From contig DWUQ01000169.1 of the NCBI GenBank assembly GCA_019120675.1, positions 1 through 10,933 of the forward strand: 10,933 bases of DNA. Direction: 5' to 3'. The notes beneath the pieces were generated by a model. The model had not been told where the DNA came from. It was given only the letters and a program-made list of their open reading frames with translations, and ran no database searches. The DNA is from Candidatus Paenalcaligenes intestinipullorum (GTDB lineage Bacteria; Pseudomonadota; Gammaproteobacteria; Burkholderiales; Burkholderiaceae_B). Position numbers and translations under genes: made by a program. Shown in pieces: positions 1 to 5,962 of the stretch; position 1 is the first letter of the stretch, and each line of letters starts with the position of its first letter.

Positions 1-874
1 AGGACTCCACCTCGAACTCAATATCGTAGCCATAGCGATAGTCTTGCCCCTCAAGCGGGTTGCGTTGCGCACGACCGAACTTCTCGGCCATAACGGTATC
101 GGACAAATACGTAATATGACCGATCATCCGCGCCACCCCTAGGCCGCTACGCGGCACGGTTTGGTGCTTGTAGTAATCGCCTCCATGGAATTCGGGGTCG
201 CTAATAATGGCACGACGCGCGACCTCGTTAAAGGCGATGTTCTGTGCACTCAGACGGGGGGTGCTGGCAATCACCACACAATGCTCTAAGCGATCCGGCT
301 GACTAATGGCCCAGCTGAGCGCTTGCATACCCCCCAACGAGCCGCCCATGACGGCAGCGAACTTATCAATACCAAAGTGATCGGCCAAGCGCGCCTGCGC
401 GTTGACCCAATCCTCGACCGTCAGCATGGGGAAACTGGCGCCCCAAGGCTCTCCCGTATCGGGATTGATGGAGGCGGGGCCCGTAGAGCCAAAACACGAG
501 CCAATATTGTTTACGCCAATCACAAAGAAGCGATCGGTATCCACGGGCTTGCCAGGGCCAACCATGTTATCCCACCAACCGATGTTTTTGGGATCGGTGG
601 GGTCAATACCCGCCACATGGTGGGAGGCATTTAAGGCATGACACACCAGCACCGCGTTGGTGCGCTCGGCGTTCAGCGTGCCGTAGGTTTCCACACACAG
701 CTCGTATTGGGGCAGCACTTGGCCACTGGCCAAATGCAACGGTTGTGTAAAGGCAATGTACTGCGGGGTAACCACGCCGACCGAGCCTTCGGGCACAACG
801 GGATGGTTAGGGTGAGCAGGAGCCGAGGACGGCACCGCAGTTGAAGAATGGTTAGCAGATAAGGTAGGGTCCAT
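1..874 (-). CDS. metX: Homoserine O-acyltransferase MetX (3' end outside the window)
   Basis: MetX acylates the hydroxyl of L-homoserine in the first committed step of methionine synthesis, in the cytoplasm. The first 291 residues are visible from the ATG at 874-872; the rest lies beyond the left edge. The alpha/beta-hydrolase core is clear: ETYGTLN near residue 62, CHALNASHHVAG at 78-89, GWWDNMVGPGKP at 99-110, and the nucleophile elbow GGSLGGMQAL with Ser179. IGHITYLSD follows at 251-259. The segment NNIGSCFGSTGP at 122-133 resembles Burkholderiales MetX. The N-terminus carries about 25 extra Ser/Pro/Ala/His-rich residues before SVGVVTPQ, where Neisseria MetX begins, so a shorter product cannot be excluded. 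The ribosome site is weak (AAAGAG). In this lineage metW usually follows metX, but that side is not visible. MetX enzymes of this group may use succinyl-CoA instead of acetyl-CoA, and the sequence alone does not settle which. Confidence 0.95.
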   Translation of the reverse strand, partial: MDPTLSANHSSTAVPSSAPAHPNHPVVPEGSVGVVTPQYIAFTQPLHLASGQVLPQYELCVETYGTLNAERTNAVLVCHALNASHHVAGIDPTDPKNIGWWDNMVGPGKPVDTDRFFVIGVNNIGSCFGSTGPASINPDTGEPWGASFPMLTVEDWVNAQARLADHFGIDKFAAVMGGSLGGMQALSWAISQPDRLEHCVVIASTPRLSAQNIAFNEVARRAIISDPEFHGGDYYKHQTVPRSGLGVARMIGHITYLSDTVMAEKFGRAQRNPLEGQDYRYGYDIEFEVES

Positions 875-951
875 AGGGAACTCTTTAGCTGGATTTATGG
901 TGCGCCCGCAAGCGGATCAAGCAAATCGGCGCCAACACGGATAAAGAAAAC

Positions 952-960
952 AGTGTAGCA
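952..960 (-). promoter_or_regulatory. Candidate extended -10 promoter of metX
   Basis: On the minus strand TGCTACACT gives a TG-n extended -10 with hexamer TACACT at 957-952. No good -35 lies 16-18 bases upstream, which fits an extended -10 promoter. It would start transcription near 945 and leave a leader of about 70 bases before the metX ATG. That leader can form a small GC stem (GCGCC with GGCGC), but I recognise no SAM or SAH riboswitch in it. Confidence 0.35.
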
Positions 961-1141
961 CTTGCCGCGCCCTAACACAGCCTTAGGCCTAGGTTTCGCC
1001 TGACAATTCTTTGCCCGACGCCCTTAGAAGCCCACCTAAAGCTAAATAATAGAACCTAAGGATGAGTCGCAGTCTATTCAAACTTATAACCATATCAATC
1101 TTGCATAAAGCAATAAAAGCTTTTAAAACGCTTAAAGCAGC

Positions 1142-1155
1142 TGTCACAAGTGACA
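1142..1155. promoter_or_regulatory. Perfect dyad TGTCAC-AA-GTGACA, possible operator
   Basis: Two perfect 6-base arms are separated by AA, about 106 bases upstream of the LuxR-type gene. The site sits just downstream of the possible promoter at 1101-1129, a position where a bound dimer would block initiation or early elongation. It does not match the 18-20 base lux-box pattern, CRP or FNR sites. The binding protein is unknown, and chance occurrence is possible. Confidence 0.3.
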
Positions 1156-1260
1156 TGATTGCACCACGGCTGCCTTTTACTGAGTAATATTTAGTGCGAA
1201 TTGCAAATTCATTACAACAAATCATTTTTATTTTTATAAATTGAAAGGACAGACGTTGCA

Positions 1261-1518
1261 ATGCGGTTATTAACTAGGCGTGAGTACGATTGTTTATACT
1301 GGGTGGCCATAGGCAAAAGCAGTTGGGAAATTGGCAAGATTATGGGCATTACCAAACGAACCGTTAACTTTCATGTACAAAATGCTTGCGTAAAGCTTGA
1401 CGTTTGCAATCGACAAGCCGCCGTGACCAAACTTTTTTATCCAAACTTACTTAGCTCAGTCAACGAAGAAACTCAGCTCAAATACTACAAAAATTATTTA
1501 AGCCCTACTGATCTTTAG
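1261..1518 (+). CDS. Stand-alone LuxR/GerE-type DNA-binding protein
   Basis: An 85-residue protein made almost entirely of one LuxR-type helix-turn-helix (residues 4-60), followed by a short polar tail. The residues invariant in quorum-sensing LuxR proteins are present with the right spacing: Glu8, Leu12 and Gly18, matching TraR E178, L182 and G188. The stretch GKSSWEIGKIMGI and the recognition helix TKRTVNFHVQNACVKL are close to those of acyl-homoserine-lactone receptors. No signal-binding domain precedes it: an in-frame TAA at 1237-1239 lies just upstream. It is therefore built like Bacillus GerE, a single-domain regulator. The start ATG at 1261 has GAAAGGA 11 bases before it, a little far but usable. 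The gene and its flanks are AT-richer than the neighbours, which hints at transfer or relaxed selection. Targets are unknown. It could be a working regulator or the surviving C-terminal part of a larger receptor. Confidence 0.82.
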   Translation: MRLLTRREYDCLYWVAIGKSSWEIGKIMGITKRTVNFHVQNACVKLDVCNRQAAVTKLFYPNLLSSVNEETQLKYYKNYLSPTDL

Positions 1519-1859
1519 TTTCTCTTTTAACACTCTGTATCTTTTGCTCAAGCTCATACCCAAATAAACGAAAGACAATTATTTGGTTATGGGCTTCCTT
1601 TGCTCTCCTTGCACCTTTGTGACTTCACCGACATTCCATAACTCCTGAACCCCCTACCTTAAGGTCATTGTTCAATTGGTAAGGTTAGCTGTAAGCGCTT
1701 CACCAGCCGCCCCATACAGTGCTCCGCTACGTTTCTGCCACGTATTTTTCTGCATATTTTTCTTGGCCGTCCTATACTGCTAGCTTGCGTCTCGGAAGTG
1801 CGTTGTGTACCGCTCCCTCTTTCGCTTTGGGACGCACACGCTAATCCTTTCAGAAAGAT
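1519..1859 (+). other. Intergenic region before gshA
   Basis: No credible gene is seen here. The stretch contains a long hairpin at 1552-1594, a 10-base palindrome ACCTTAAGGT near 1657, and a possible gshA promoter with a TATACT -10 at 1773-1778 but only a weak -35. A leader hairpin lies at 1798-1837: GTGCGT pairs with ACGCAC, and inside it TCCC pairs with GGGA. A four-codon open frame starts at 1858 and ends inside the gshA start codon. Confidence 0.45.
1552..1594 (+). terminator. Long hairpin, probable terminator of the LuxR-type gene
   Basis: Arms 1552-1567 and 1579-1594 pair over 16 positions (14 Watson-Crick, one G-T, one mismatch) around an 11-base loop. The run after it is TTCCTTTGCT, T-rich but not a clean T tract. 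A terminator or mRNA-stabilising 3' hairpin for the gene ending at 1518 is the simplest reading. Confidence 0.5.
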
Positions 1860-1865
1860 GTGCCC

Positions 1866-3425
1866 ATGAATGCGACCACCCCCCTCTCAAATGCCCTTCG
1901 TCAAGACCTTAGCCTGTTAAATGGCTTAAAACGCGGTATCGAGCGCGAAGCGTTGAGGGTGTCGCCCAATGGTTTTCTGGCGTCCACAGACCATCCAACG
2001 GCGCTGGGCTCTGCCTTGTGCCATGACGCCATTACGACGGACTACGCCGAAGCCTTGTTGGAGCTGATCACCCAGCCGCAGCACAGCGTCGAAGCGTTGC
2101 TGGATGAACTGAATGCCACGCATCGCTTTGTGGCGCAAAATTTAGGTCATGAGGTGTTGTGGTGCCAGTCTATGCCCGCACACCTGCCCCCTGAAAAAGA
2201 CATTCGCATCGCGTGGTACGGCCCCTCGAACGCGGGCATGGTCAAGCATGTGTATCGACGAGGCTTGGCCGAACGCTACGGCAAGCGTATGCAATGCATT
2301 GCGGGGGTGCATTATAACTTTTCTCTACCGGATGCACTGTGGGGTTTGTTAGACGCCCCCGGTGACACGCTCCAGGAGCAACGCACCCAAGGCTACCTAG
2401 CCCTGATTCGCAACTTTACGCGCTATTCGTGGTTGTTGATGTATTTATTTGGTGCGTCGCCCTTGGTATCCAAAGATTTTTTAGGTGGTCATTCGGTCGC
2501 GCTTGAGCAACTGGCTCCCGACAGCTACGGCTTGCCTTGGGCCACTAGCTTGCGCATGAGTGACCTTGGCTATCAAAACAAAGAAGCCCAAGCCGAATTG
2601 CAGCTGTGCTACAACGATTTGGATACCTTGCTATTACGTATGCGTCACGCCGCCACTACAGATTGGCCAGCGTATGCACAAATCGGCACGCATCGCGATG
2701 GCGAATGGATTCAATTAAACAATCACATCCTGCAAATCGAAAACGAATACTATTCGAATATCCGCCCTAAGCGCACCACTCTACCGGGCGAGCGCCCGCT
2801 GACCGCACTCGAAAAGCGTGGTGTCGAATACATCGAAGTGCGCTGTTTGGATATCGACCCGAATCACCCTTTAGGCATTAGCCCTCAGAGCTGTTATTTC
2901 TTAGATACGTTTTTATTGTTCTGTGCGGTCGAAGCCAGCCCCTGTTTTCCTGATAATGGGTTCTGCCAAGCCAGTAAACGCAATTTTGCTAAAGTCATTA
3001 ACGAAGGCCGCAAGCCAGGCTTAATGCTAGAGCGCCCAGCTAAAACAGACATTTCATTGGCGGACTGGGCCAATGAGCTGCTGGATCGGATGCAGCCTTA
3101 TGCCGAGCTACTGGATGAGCACGATGGGTTTTCGGCGCATCAGCAGGCCTTGGACGCGCAGCGGATTAAAGTCAACGATCCCCAACAAACCCCTTCGGCT
3201 TTGTGGCTGCAAGCGGTTCAAGCATCGGGGCTAAGCCTAACCGACTACACCTTGCAGCACAGCCAAGCGCTTACTCAAGCTCTGCAAACTCAACCCCTCA
3301 ACCCGAGCCGTCAGGCACTCTTTGAGGCAGAAAGCTTACGCTCCTTGCAGGCTCAGGCGCAAATTGAAGCCCAAGACACCGAAAGCTTTGACGCCTTTAT
3401 GCAGCGCTTTAATAGCCAGCTTTAG
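1866..3425 (+). CDS. gshA: Glutamate-cysteine ligase GshA, type I
   Basis: GshA joins L-glutamate and L-cysteine through the glutamate side chain, using ATP. This is the first and rate-limiting step of glutathione synthesis in the cytoplasm. The protein has 519 residues from ATG 1866, close to the 518 of E. coli. Family blocks appear in order: GIEREALR at 24-31 (Glu26 and Glu28 match E. coli metal ligands Glu27 and Glu29), ITTDYAEALLELIT at 56-69, IAGVHYNFSLP at 145-155 (His149), LFGASP at 194-199, QIENEYYSNIRPKR at 290-303, and GVEYIEVRCLDIDP at 319-332. A GTG at 1860 is in frame but lies only two bases after the purine run GAAAG, so ATG 1866 is preferred. In many bacteria glutathione feedback-inhibits this enzyme. 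The gene has its own leader with a hairpin and a tiny open frame overlapping the start. Its stop overlaps that of the convergent gene. Confidence 0.97.
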   Translation: MNATTPLSNALRQDLSLLNGLKRGIEREALRVSPNGFLASTDHPTALGSALCHDAITTDYAEALLELITQPQHSVEALLDELNATHRFVAQNLGHEVLWCQSMPAHLPPEKDIRIAWYGPSNAGMVKHVYRRGLAERYGKRMQCIAGVHYNFSLPDALWGLLDAPGDTLQEQRTQGYLALIRNFTRYSWLLMYLFGASPLVSKDFLGGHSVALEQLAPDSYGLPWATSLRMSDLGYQNKEAQAELQLCYNDLDTLLLRMRHAATTDWPAYAQIGTHRDGEWIQLNNHILQIENEYYSNIRPKRTTLPGERPLTALEKRGVEYIEVRCLDIDPNHPLGISPQSCYFLDTFLLFCAVEASPCFPDNGFCQASKRNFAKVINEGRKPGLMLERPAKTDISLADWANELLDRMQPYAELLDEHDGFSAHQQALDAQRIKVNDPQQTPSALWLQAVQASGLSLTDYTLQHSQALTQALQTQPLNPSRQALFEAESLRSLQAQAQIEAQDTESFDAFMQRFNSQL

Positions 3426-4171
3426 GCGGCCATTAGCAGTTTAATGGCTAAGGCCACACACATAAACACGATCAAAGGGCGCACCAGCTTGGCCCCGACC
3501 TTCACCGCGGCACGCACGCCAAGCTGAGCCCCTAAGAAAGCCGCCACCGCCATCGCCAAGCCCAGCCCCCATAAAATGGAGCCGCTGAGAGCAAAGATCA
3601 TCAACGAGCCTAAATTACTGGCACCATTGCCTACTTTGGTCAGCCCCATGGCGGGCAATAAGCCCAAGCCACAAAGGCCAATTAGCCCGGCCATAAAAAA
3701 TGAGCCGGTACCGGGACCAAAAAAACCATCGTACATCGCTAACAAAGGCGCTACCGTGCCGGTAAAAAACGCCACACTCATGCGCCCTTTTTGATTATCA
3801 AGCTTGGGCTTGGGGCCAAACCAAAAATACAACGCTACCGCAATAAGCAGTATCGGTATAAACGCCTGCAGAAAGTCTTGATTCAAAAAGCGGATTAATA
3901 ATGCGCCCGCCCCTCCCCCCAATAAGGCCACGATAAAAAGTGCGATGCCATCCTTGCGCCATTGAATAAACCCACGGCGACTAAAGGCGACCATCGCGGA
4001 CAAGGACGCGGCGGACGCTTGCACTTTGTTGGTGGCAATGGCCTGGACAGGGGGAACGCCTGCAATCATTAGCGCGGGCACACTAATCAAGCCCCCACCC
4101 CCTGCAATCGAGTCCACAAAGCCCGCTGCAAAGGCCGTAAACACCAGCAAGGCAAAAATATACGGTTCCAT
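3422..4171 (-). CDS. TSUP-family membrane protein (TauE/SafE/YfcA-like)
   Basis: A 249-residue inner-membrane protein of the TauE/SafE family, hydrophobic throughout with about eight likely helices. The family's two-fold repeat is visible. The first half has GFVDSIAGGGGLISVPAL at 17-34 and AIATNKVQASAASLSA at 44-59. The second half has MYDGFFGPGTGSFFM at 146-160 and LTKVGNGASNLGSL at 177-190. The first block is very close to E. coli YfcA. Family members export or import sulfite, sulfoacetate, taurine-derived and related small anions, but the substrate of the YfcA branch is not established. The start ATG at 4171 has GGAG at 4182-4179 with seven bases between, a good ribosome site. It runs convergently into gshA, and the two stop codons share bases. 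Its place between a glutathione gene and metX suggests a sulfur link, but that is inference. Confidence 0.9.
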   Translation of the reverse strand: MEPYIFALLVFTAFAAGFVDSIAGGGGLISVPALMIAGVPPVQAIATNKVQASAASLSAMVAFSRRGFIQWRKDGIALFIVALLGGGAGALLIRFLNQDFLQAFIPILLIAVALYFWFGPKPKLDNQKGRMSVAFFTGTVAPLLAMYDGFFGPGTGSFFMAGLIGLCGLGLLPAMGLTKVGNGASNLGSLMIFALSGSILWGLGLAMAVAAFLGAQLGVRAAVKVGAKLVRPLIVFMCVALAIKLLMAA

Positions 4172-4199
4172 GAGCGGACTCCATAGATGAGAAAAAGTA

Positions 4200-4227
4200 G
4201 GCTCTACATCATGAATGGCATAGAGCC
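4200..4227 (-). terminator. Hairpin upstream of the TSUP gene
   Basis: GGCTCTA at 4200-4206 pairs perfectly with TAGAGCC at 4221-4227 around a 14-base loop. On the minus strand it is followed by TACTTTTT, so it could end transcripts arriving from the tRNA side before the TSUP gene. The T run starts three bases after the stem and the loop is large, so efficiency is doubtful. It could instead be part of the TSUP leader. Confidence 0.35.
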
Positions 4228-4263
4228 AAAAATCGCTTTGTCCAGAAATTCTGAGGGAAACAG

Positions 4264-4448
4264 GAGCACCTTGATCCTTAGGTTGAGTGACTTGGACGAG
4301 GGCCGCAGGCGGGTGGATTTTTCAGGAAAAAAGTGAGCACTGTTTGAGCGCGCAGCGCGAGTTTGCGAACGACCTGAAAAATCCACCCGCCTAAGGGCAG
4401 CGCGAAGCGCCCCTCGGCCCGGAACTCAACCTAAGGATCAAGGTGCTC
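4264..4448. mobile_element. 185-bp fold-back element, MITE-like
   Basis: The ends are perfect 25-bp inverted repeats, 4264-4288 (begins GAGCACCTTGATCC) and 4424-4448. A second perfect 20-bp inverted pair lies inside, 4307-4326 (AGGCGGGTGGATTTTTCAGG) and 4373-4392. The arms between the two pairs are similar but unequal, because the right one carries an extra GCGC-GAA-GCGC stem. The 46-base centre holds GAGCGCGCAGCGCGAG. There is no transposase. Outer and inner inverted repeats with no coding capacity fit a miniature non-autonomous transposon or a large intergenic palindrome family. I found no convincing target-site duplication next to the ends. Transcribed, either strand would fold into one long hairpin, which could separate the tRNA and TSUP transcripts. 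Confidence 0.7.
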
Positions 4449-4547
4449 TGCGGTTTGCTAAGCAATACTCATTAATCGCAATAGATATGGGCATGCTGAC
4501 ATCTTTGCGTGCCCAATTCTTCCATACCTCCTCAGACGTGAGGCAAT

Positions 4548-4576
4548 AAAAAACCGCTACCCAAGAAATGGCGCGG
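4548..4576 (-). terminator. Weak terminator after tRNA-Arg
   Basis: Read on the minus strand, CCGC pairs with GCGG over a 15-base loop in which CC and GG can also pair. Six T residues follow directly (4553-4548). It lies 35 bases past the tRNA 3' end, the expected place. The stem is short, so this is a tentative call. Confidence 0.4.
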
Positions 4577-4610
4577 CAAGAATGTTGTTTTTAGGTTTTA
4601 AAAGGAAGAC

Positions 4611-4685
4611 TGGCGCGCCCGACAGGAATCGAACCTGTATCGAGAGCTTCGGAAACTCTAATTCTATCCATTGAACTACGGGCGC
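4611..4685 (-). tRNA. tRNA-Arg, anticodon CCG
   Basis: A complete 75-base cloverleaf including an encoded CCA end. Acceptor GCGCCCG pairs with CGGGCGC. The D arm is GTTC/GAAT with a loop containing GG. The anticodon arm is AGAGT-TTCCGAA-GCTCT, so the loop gives anticodon CCG, reading the arginine codon CGG. The variable loop is CGAT. The T arm is ACAGG-TTCGATT-CCTGT. The discriminator is G. The acceptor and T arm agree with E. coli tRNA-Arg(CCG). The D stem and the anticodon stem each include one G-T pair, weaker than usual but normal for a functional tRNA. Confidence 0.97.
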
Positions 4686-4694
4686 AAGACCGAT

Positions 4695-4700
4695 ATTCTA
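4695..4700 (-). promoter_or_regulatory. Candidate -10 of the tRNA-Arg promoter
   Basis: On the minus strand TAGAAT ends ten bases before the first tRNA base, the usual distance for a tRNA transcript with a short 5' extension. No convincing -35 is found at 16-18 bases upstream; the region there is AT-rich. Confidence 0.4.
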
Positions 4701-4785
4701 CCGCGTTTTTCAAAAATATGCGCTTTGTTTGCCTATTCTCAGTGAATTTCCATAGGCTCACTCGTAAAAGTTCCCTACAGTCCGT

Positions 4786-4791
4786 TATAAT
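4786..4791 (+). promoter_or_regulatory. Candidate -10 of the cytochrome promoter
   Basis: A perfect TATAAT lies at 4786-4791, but no recognisable -35 sits 16-18 bases upstream, so an activator may be needed. Transcription would start near 4798 and give a leader of about 130 bases. An inverted pair GCCTAT (4731-4736) and ATAGGC (4752-4757) lies about 50 bases upstream of the start and could be a binding site, but it is short. Confidence 0.45.
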
Positions 4792-4842
4792 CCAAGGTTA
4801 GTTTTAGGTGTAGCGCTTTTTTCCGCCCCGCCGTTGCGGACT

Positions 4843-4871
4843 CGCGCGTTTACGCTCGCTTTTTATTTTTT
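4843..4871 (+). terminator. Terminator-like hairpin in the cytochrome leader
   Basis: CGCGCG and CGCTCG can pair with one mismatch around a TTTA loop. One base later comes a T-rich run (4860-4871, one A within). It lies inside the predicted leader, about 60 bases before the cytochrome start, so it would act as an attenuator if real. The stem is weak. Confidence 0.25.
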
Positions 4872-4929
4872 ATCGCATGGCTCTCTGGCGGGTGTCAGCC
4901 TTTCTCGTTCGCACTTGCAGGATTCGATT

Positions 4930-5895
4930 ATGAGCAACTCAGACCATCCTCTAGACCACCACACCGATCCCGACGCAAAGCTAGGGGTATCGCCCCAACA
5001 GCTGGTACTGGGCGCTGTGCTGGCTCTATTAGTTCCAATCGCCTTGGTTATCATGGCGGTCAACCTTTATTCCAATAGCCAAGCTGGCAAATCCAGCGAT
5101 CGCTACAACGAGGCCGTGGTCGCCCGTATTCAACCGGTGGCCGGGTTTGCAGTGGCTCAAGCCGAAGCCGAAGGCGAGAAAACCCTCAAAAGCGGCGAAG
5201 ACGTCTACAACTCTACCTGTGCTGCCTGTCATGGCAGTGGTGTAGCCGGTGCGCCTAAGCTAGGTGACAACGGTGATTGGGCCCCTTACATTGCTGACGG
5301 CTACGACACCATGTTGCAGGTGGCGCTCACCGGTAAAGGTGCCATGCCCGCTAAGGGTGGCAACACCTCCTTGGATGATCTCGAAGTCGCTCGTGCTGTC
5401 GTGTATATGGCCAACAAGAGCGGTGCCGATTTTGCGGAGCCCGAAGCGGGTGATGCCGCAGGCGACAGCGCCCCCGCTGCGGCCAAGGAAGCCGAAAGTG
5501 AGCCCAAGCCCACTGATGCGGATCTGGTCACCAACAGCGACGACGGCAAAGCTGATGTGAAGTCCGAAGAAGCGCCTGCCTCTGAGTCCGAGCAAGCCGC
5601 TGATGCCAAAGCTGCGGTCACCACCAGTGGTGGCGGCGAGTTGTACGCCGAAACCCTAGCCGCTGGTAAAAAGCTATACGACAGCATGTGCTTTACTTGC
5701 CACGCTTCAGGCTTACTGAATGCACCCAAAGTCGGTGATAAAGACTCTTGGGCACCCTATGTCGAAACCGGCATGGACACCATGCTCGCCAAAGCCATCC
5801 AAGGTGTGGGCGCAATGCCCCCTCGTGGTGGTTCACAAGCCAGCGACGACGAGCTGCGTGCCGCCATTCAGTACATGGTGGACGAGTCTCAATAA
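4930..5895 (+). CDS. Membrane-anchored di-haem cytochrome c5-type protein
   Basis: A 321-residue electron carrier anchored by one N-terminal helix (about 24-46), with both haem domains expected in the periplasm. Two homologous c5-type domains follow. The first has CAACH at 97-101 and Met139 in GAMPAKGG. The second has CFTCH at 254-258 and Met296 in GAMPPRGG. Each also carries a DxWAPY motif (DNGDWAPY, DKDSWAPY) and a D(T)ML segment. They are joined by a linker of about 70 residues (165-236) rich in Ala, Glu, Asp and Ser. This resembles the two-domain cytochrome c5 of Neisseria, which passes electrons from the bc1 complex to cbb3 oxidase and nitrite reductase. The partner here is inferred. ATG 4930 is chosen because AGGA lies seven bases before it and the anchor follows a short polar start. 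The frame is open back to 4834, but that part starts at a TTG and lacks protein-like features. Confidence 0.93.
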   Translation: MSNSDHPLDHHTDPDAKLGVSPQQLVLGAVLALLVPIALVIMAVNLYSNSQAGKSSDRYNEAVVARIQPVAGFAVAQAEAEGEKTLKSGEDVYNSTCAACHGSGVAGAPKLGDNGDWAPYIADGYDTMLQVALTGKGAMPAKGGNTSLDDLEVARAVVYMANKSGADFAEPEAGDAAGDSAPAAAKEAESEPKPTDADLVTNSDDGKADVKSEEAPASESEQAADAKAAVTTSGGGELYAETLAAGKKLYDSMCFTCHASGLLNAPKVGDKDSWAPYVETGMDTMLAKAIQGVGAMPPRGGSQASDDELRAAIQYMVDESQ

Positions 5896-5926
5896 GGCGC
5901 TTGCCTGAACTCGCACTACTGTCGTT

Positions 5927-5962
5927 AAAACCCAGCCACATCGTTGTGCGCTGGGTTTTTTT
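5927..5962 (+). terminator. Strong intrinsic terminator of the cytochrome gene
   Basis: AAACCCAGC pairs with GCTGGGTTT, and inside it CACA pairs with TGTG around a TCGT loop, with one bulged C. Seven T residues follow on the plus strand. Four A residues precede the stem, so it could also act weakly on the minus strand. It begins 32 bases after the stop codon. Confidence 0.9.

Larger units (their letters stand above)
875..1260. other. Divergent intergenic region between metX and the LuxR-type gene
   Basis: This stretch holds the short metX leader and promoter on the left and an AT-rich half on the right. Visible elements are a near-palindrome of CCTTAGG/CCTAGG type at 981-993 and a perfect dyad at 1142-1155. 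A possible plus-strand promoter has TTGCAT at 1101-1106 and TAAAAC at 1124-1129, spacing 17. The ribosome site GAAAGGA lies at 1243-1249. A minus-strand open frame spans 989-1261, but I do not credit it. No remnant of a LuxR signal-binding domain is recognisable. Confidence 0.5.
4172..4610. other. Non-coding stretch between the TSUP gene and tRNA-Arg
   Basis: There is no credible protein gene here; the open frame at 4204-4386 on the minus strand lies across the fold-back element. The stretch contains the TSUP ribosome site, a hairpin at 4200-4227, the fold-back element at 4264-4448, a short stem CCTCA/TGAGG near 4529-4542, and a weak terminator for the tRNA transcript near 4548-4576. Confidence 0.6.

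Noticed and set aside
323..844. Plus-strand open frames opposite metX
   Set aside because: They are mirror frames of a strongly conserved enzyme gene and their products have no recognisable features.
875..945. SAM or SAH riboswitch in the metX leader
   Set aside because: I looked for the conserved SAM-II and SAH aptamer elements known upstream of methionine-cycle genes and found none. Only a small GC stem is present.
989..1261. Minus-strand open frame of 90 codons in the metX/LuxR-type gap
   Set aside because: It starts exactly opposite the LuxR-type start codon, has no ribosome site I can accept, and its product shows no recognisable domain. The region is better explained as regulatory DNA.
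4834..4929. Longer N-terminus for the cytochrome, starting 32 codons upstream
   Set aside because: It would start at a TTG with no ribosome site and cross the T-rich leader run. The ATG at 4930 has AGGA at good spacing and gives the expected anchor position.
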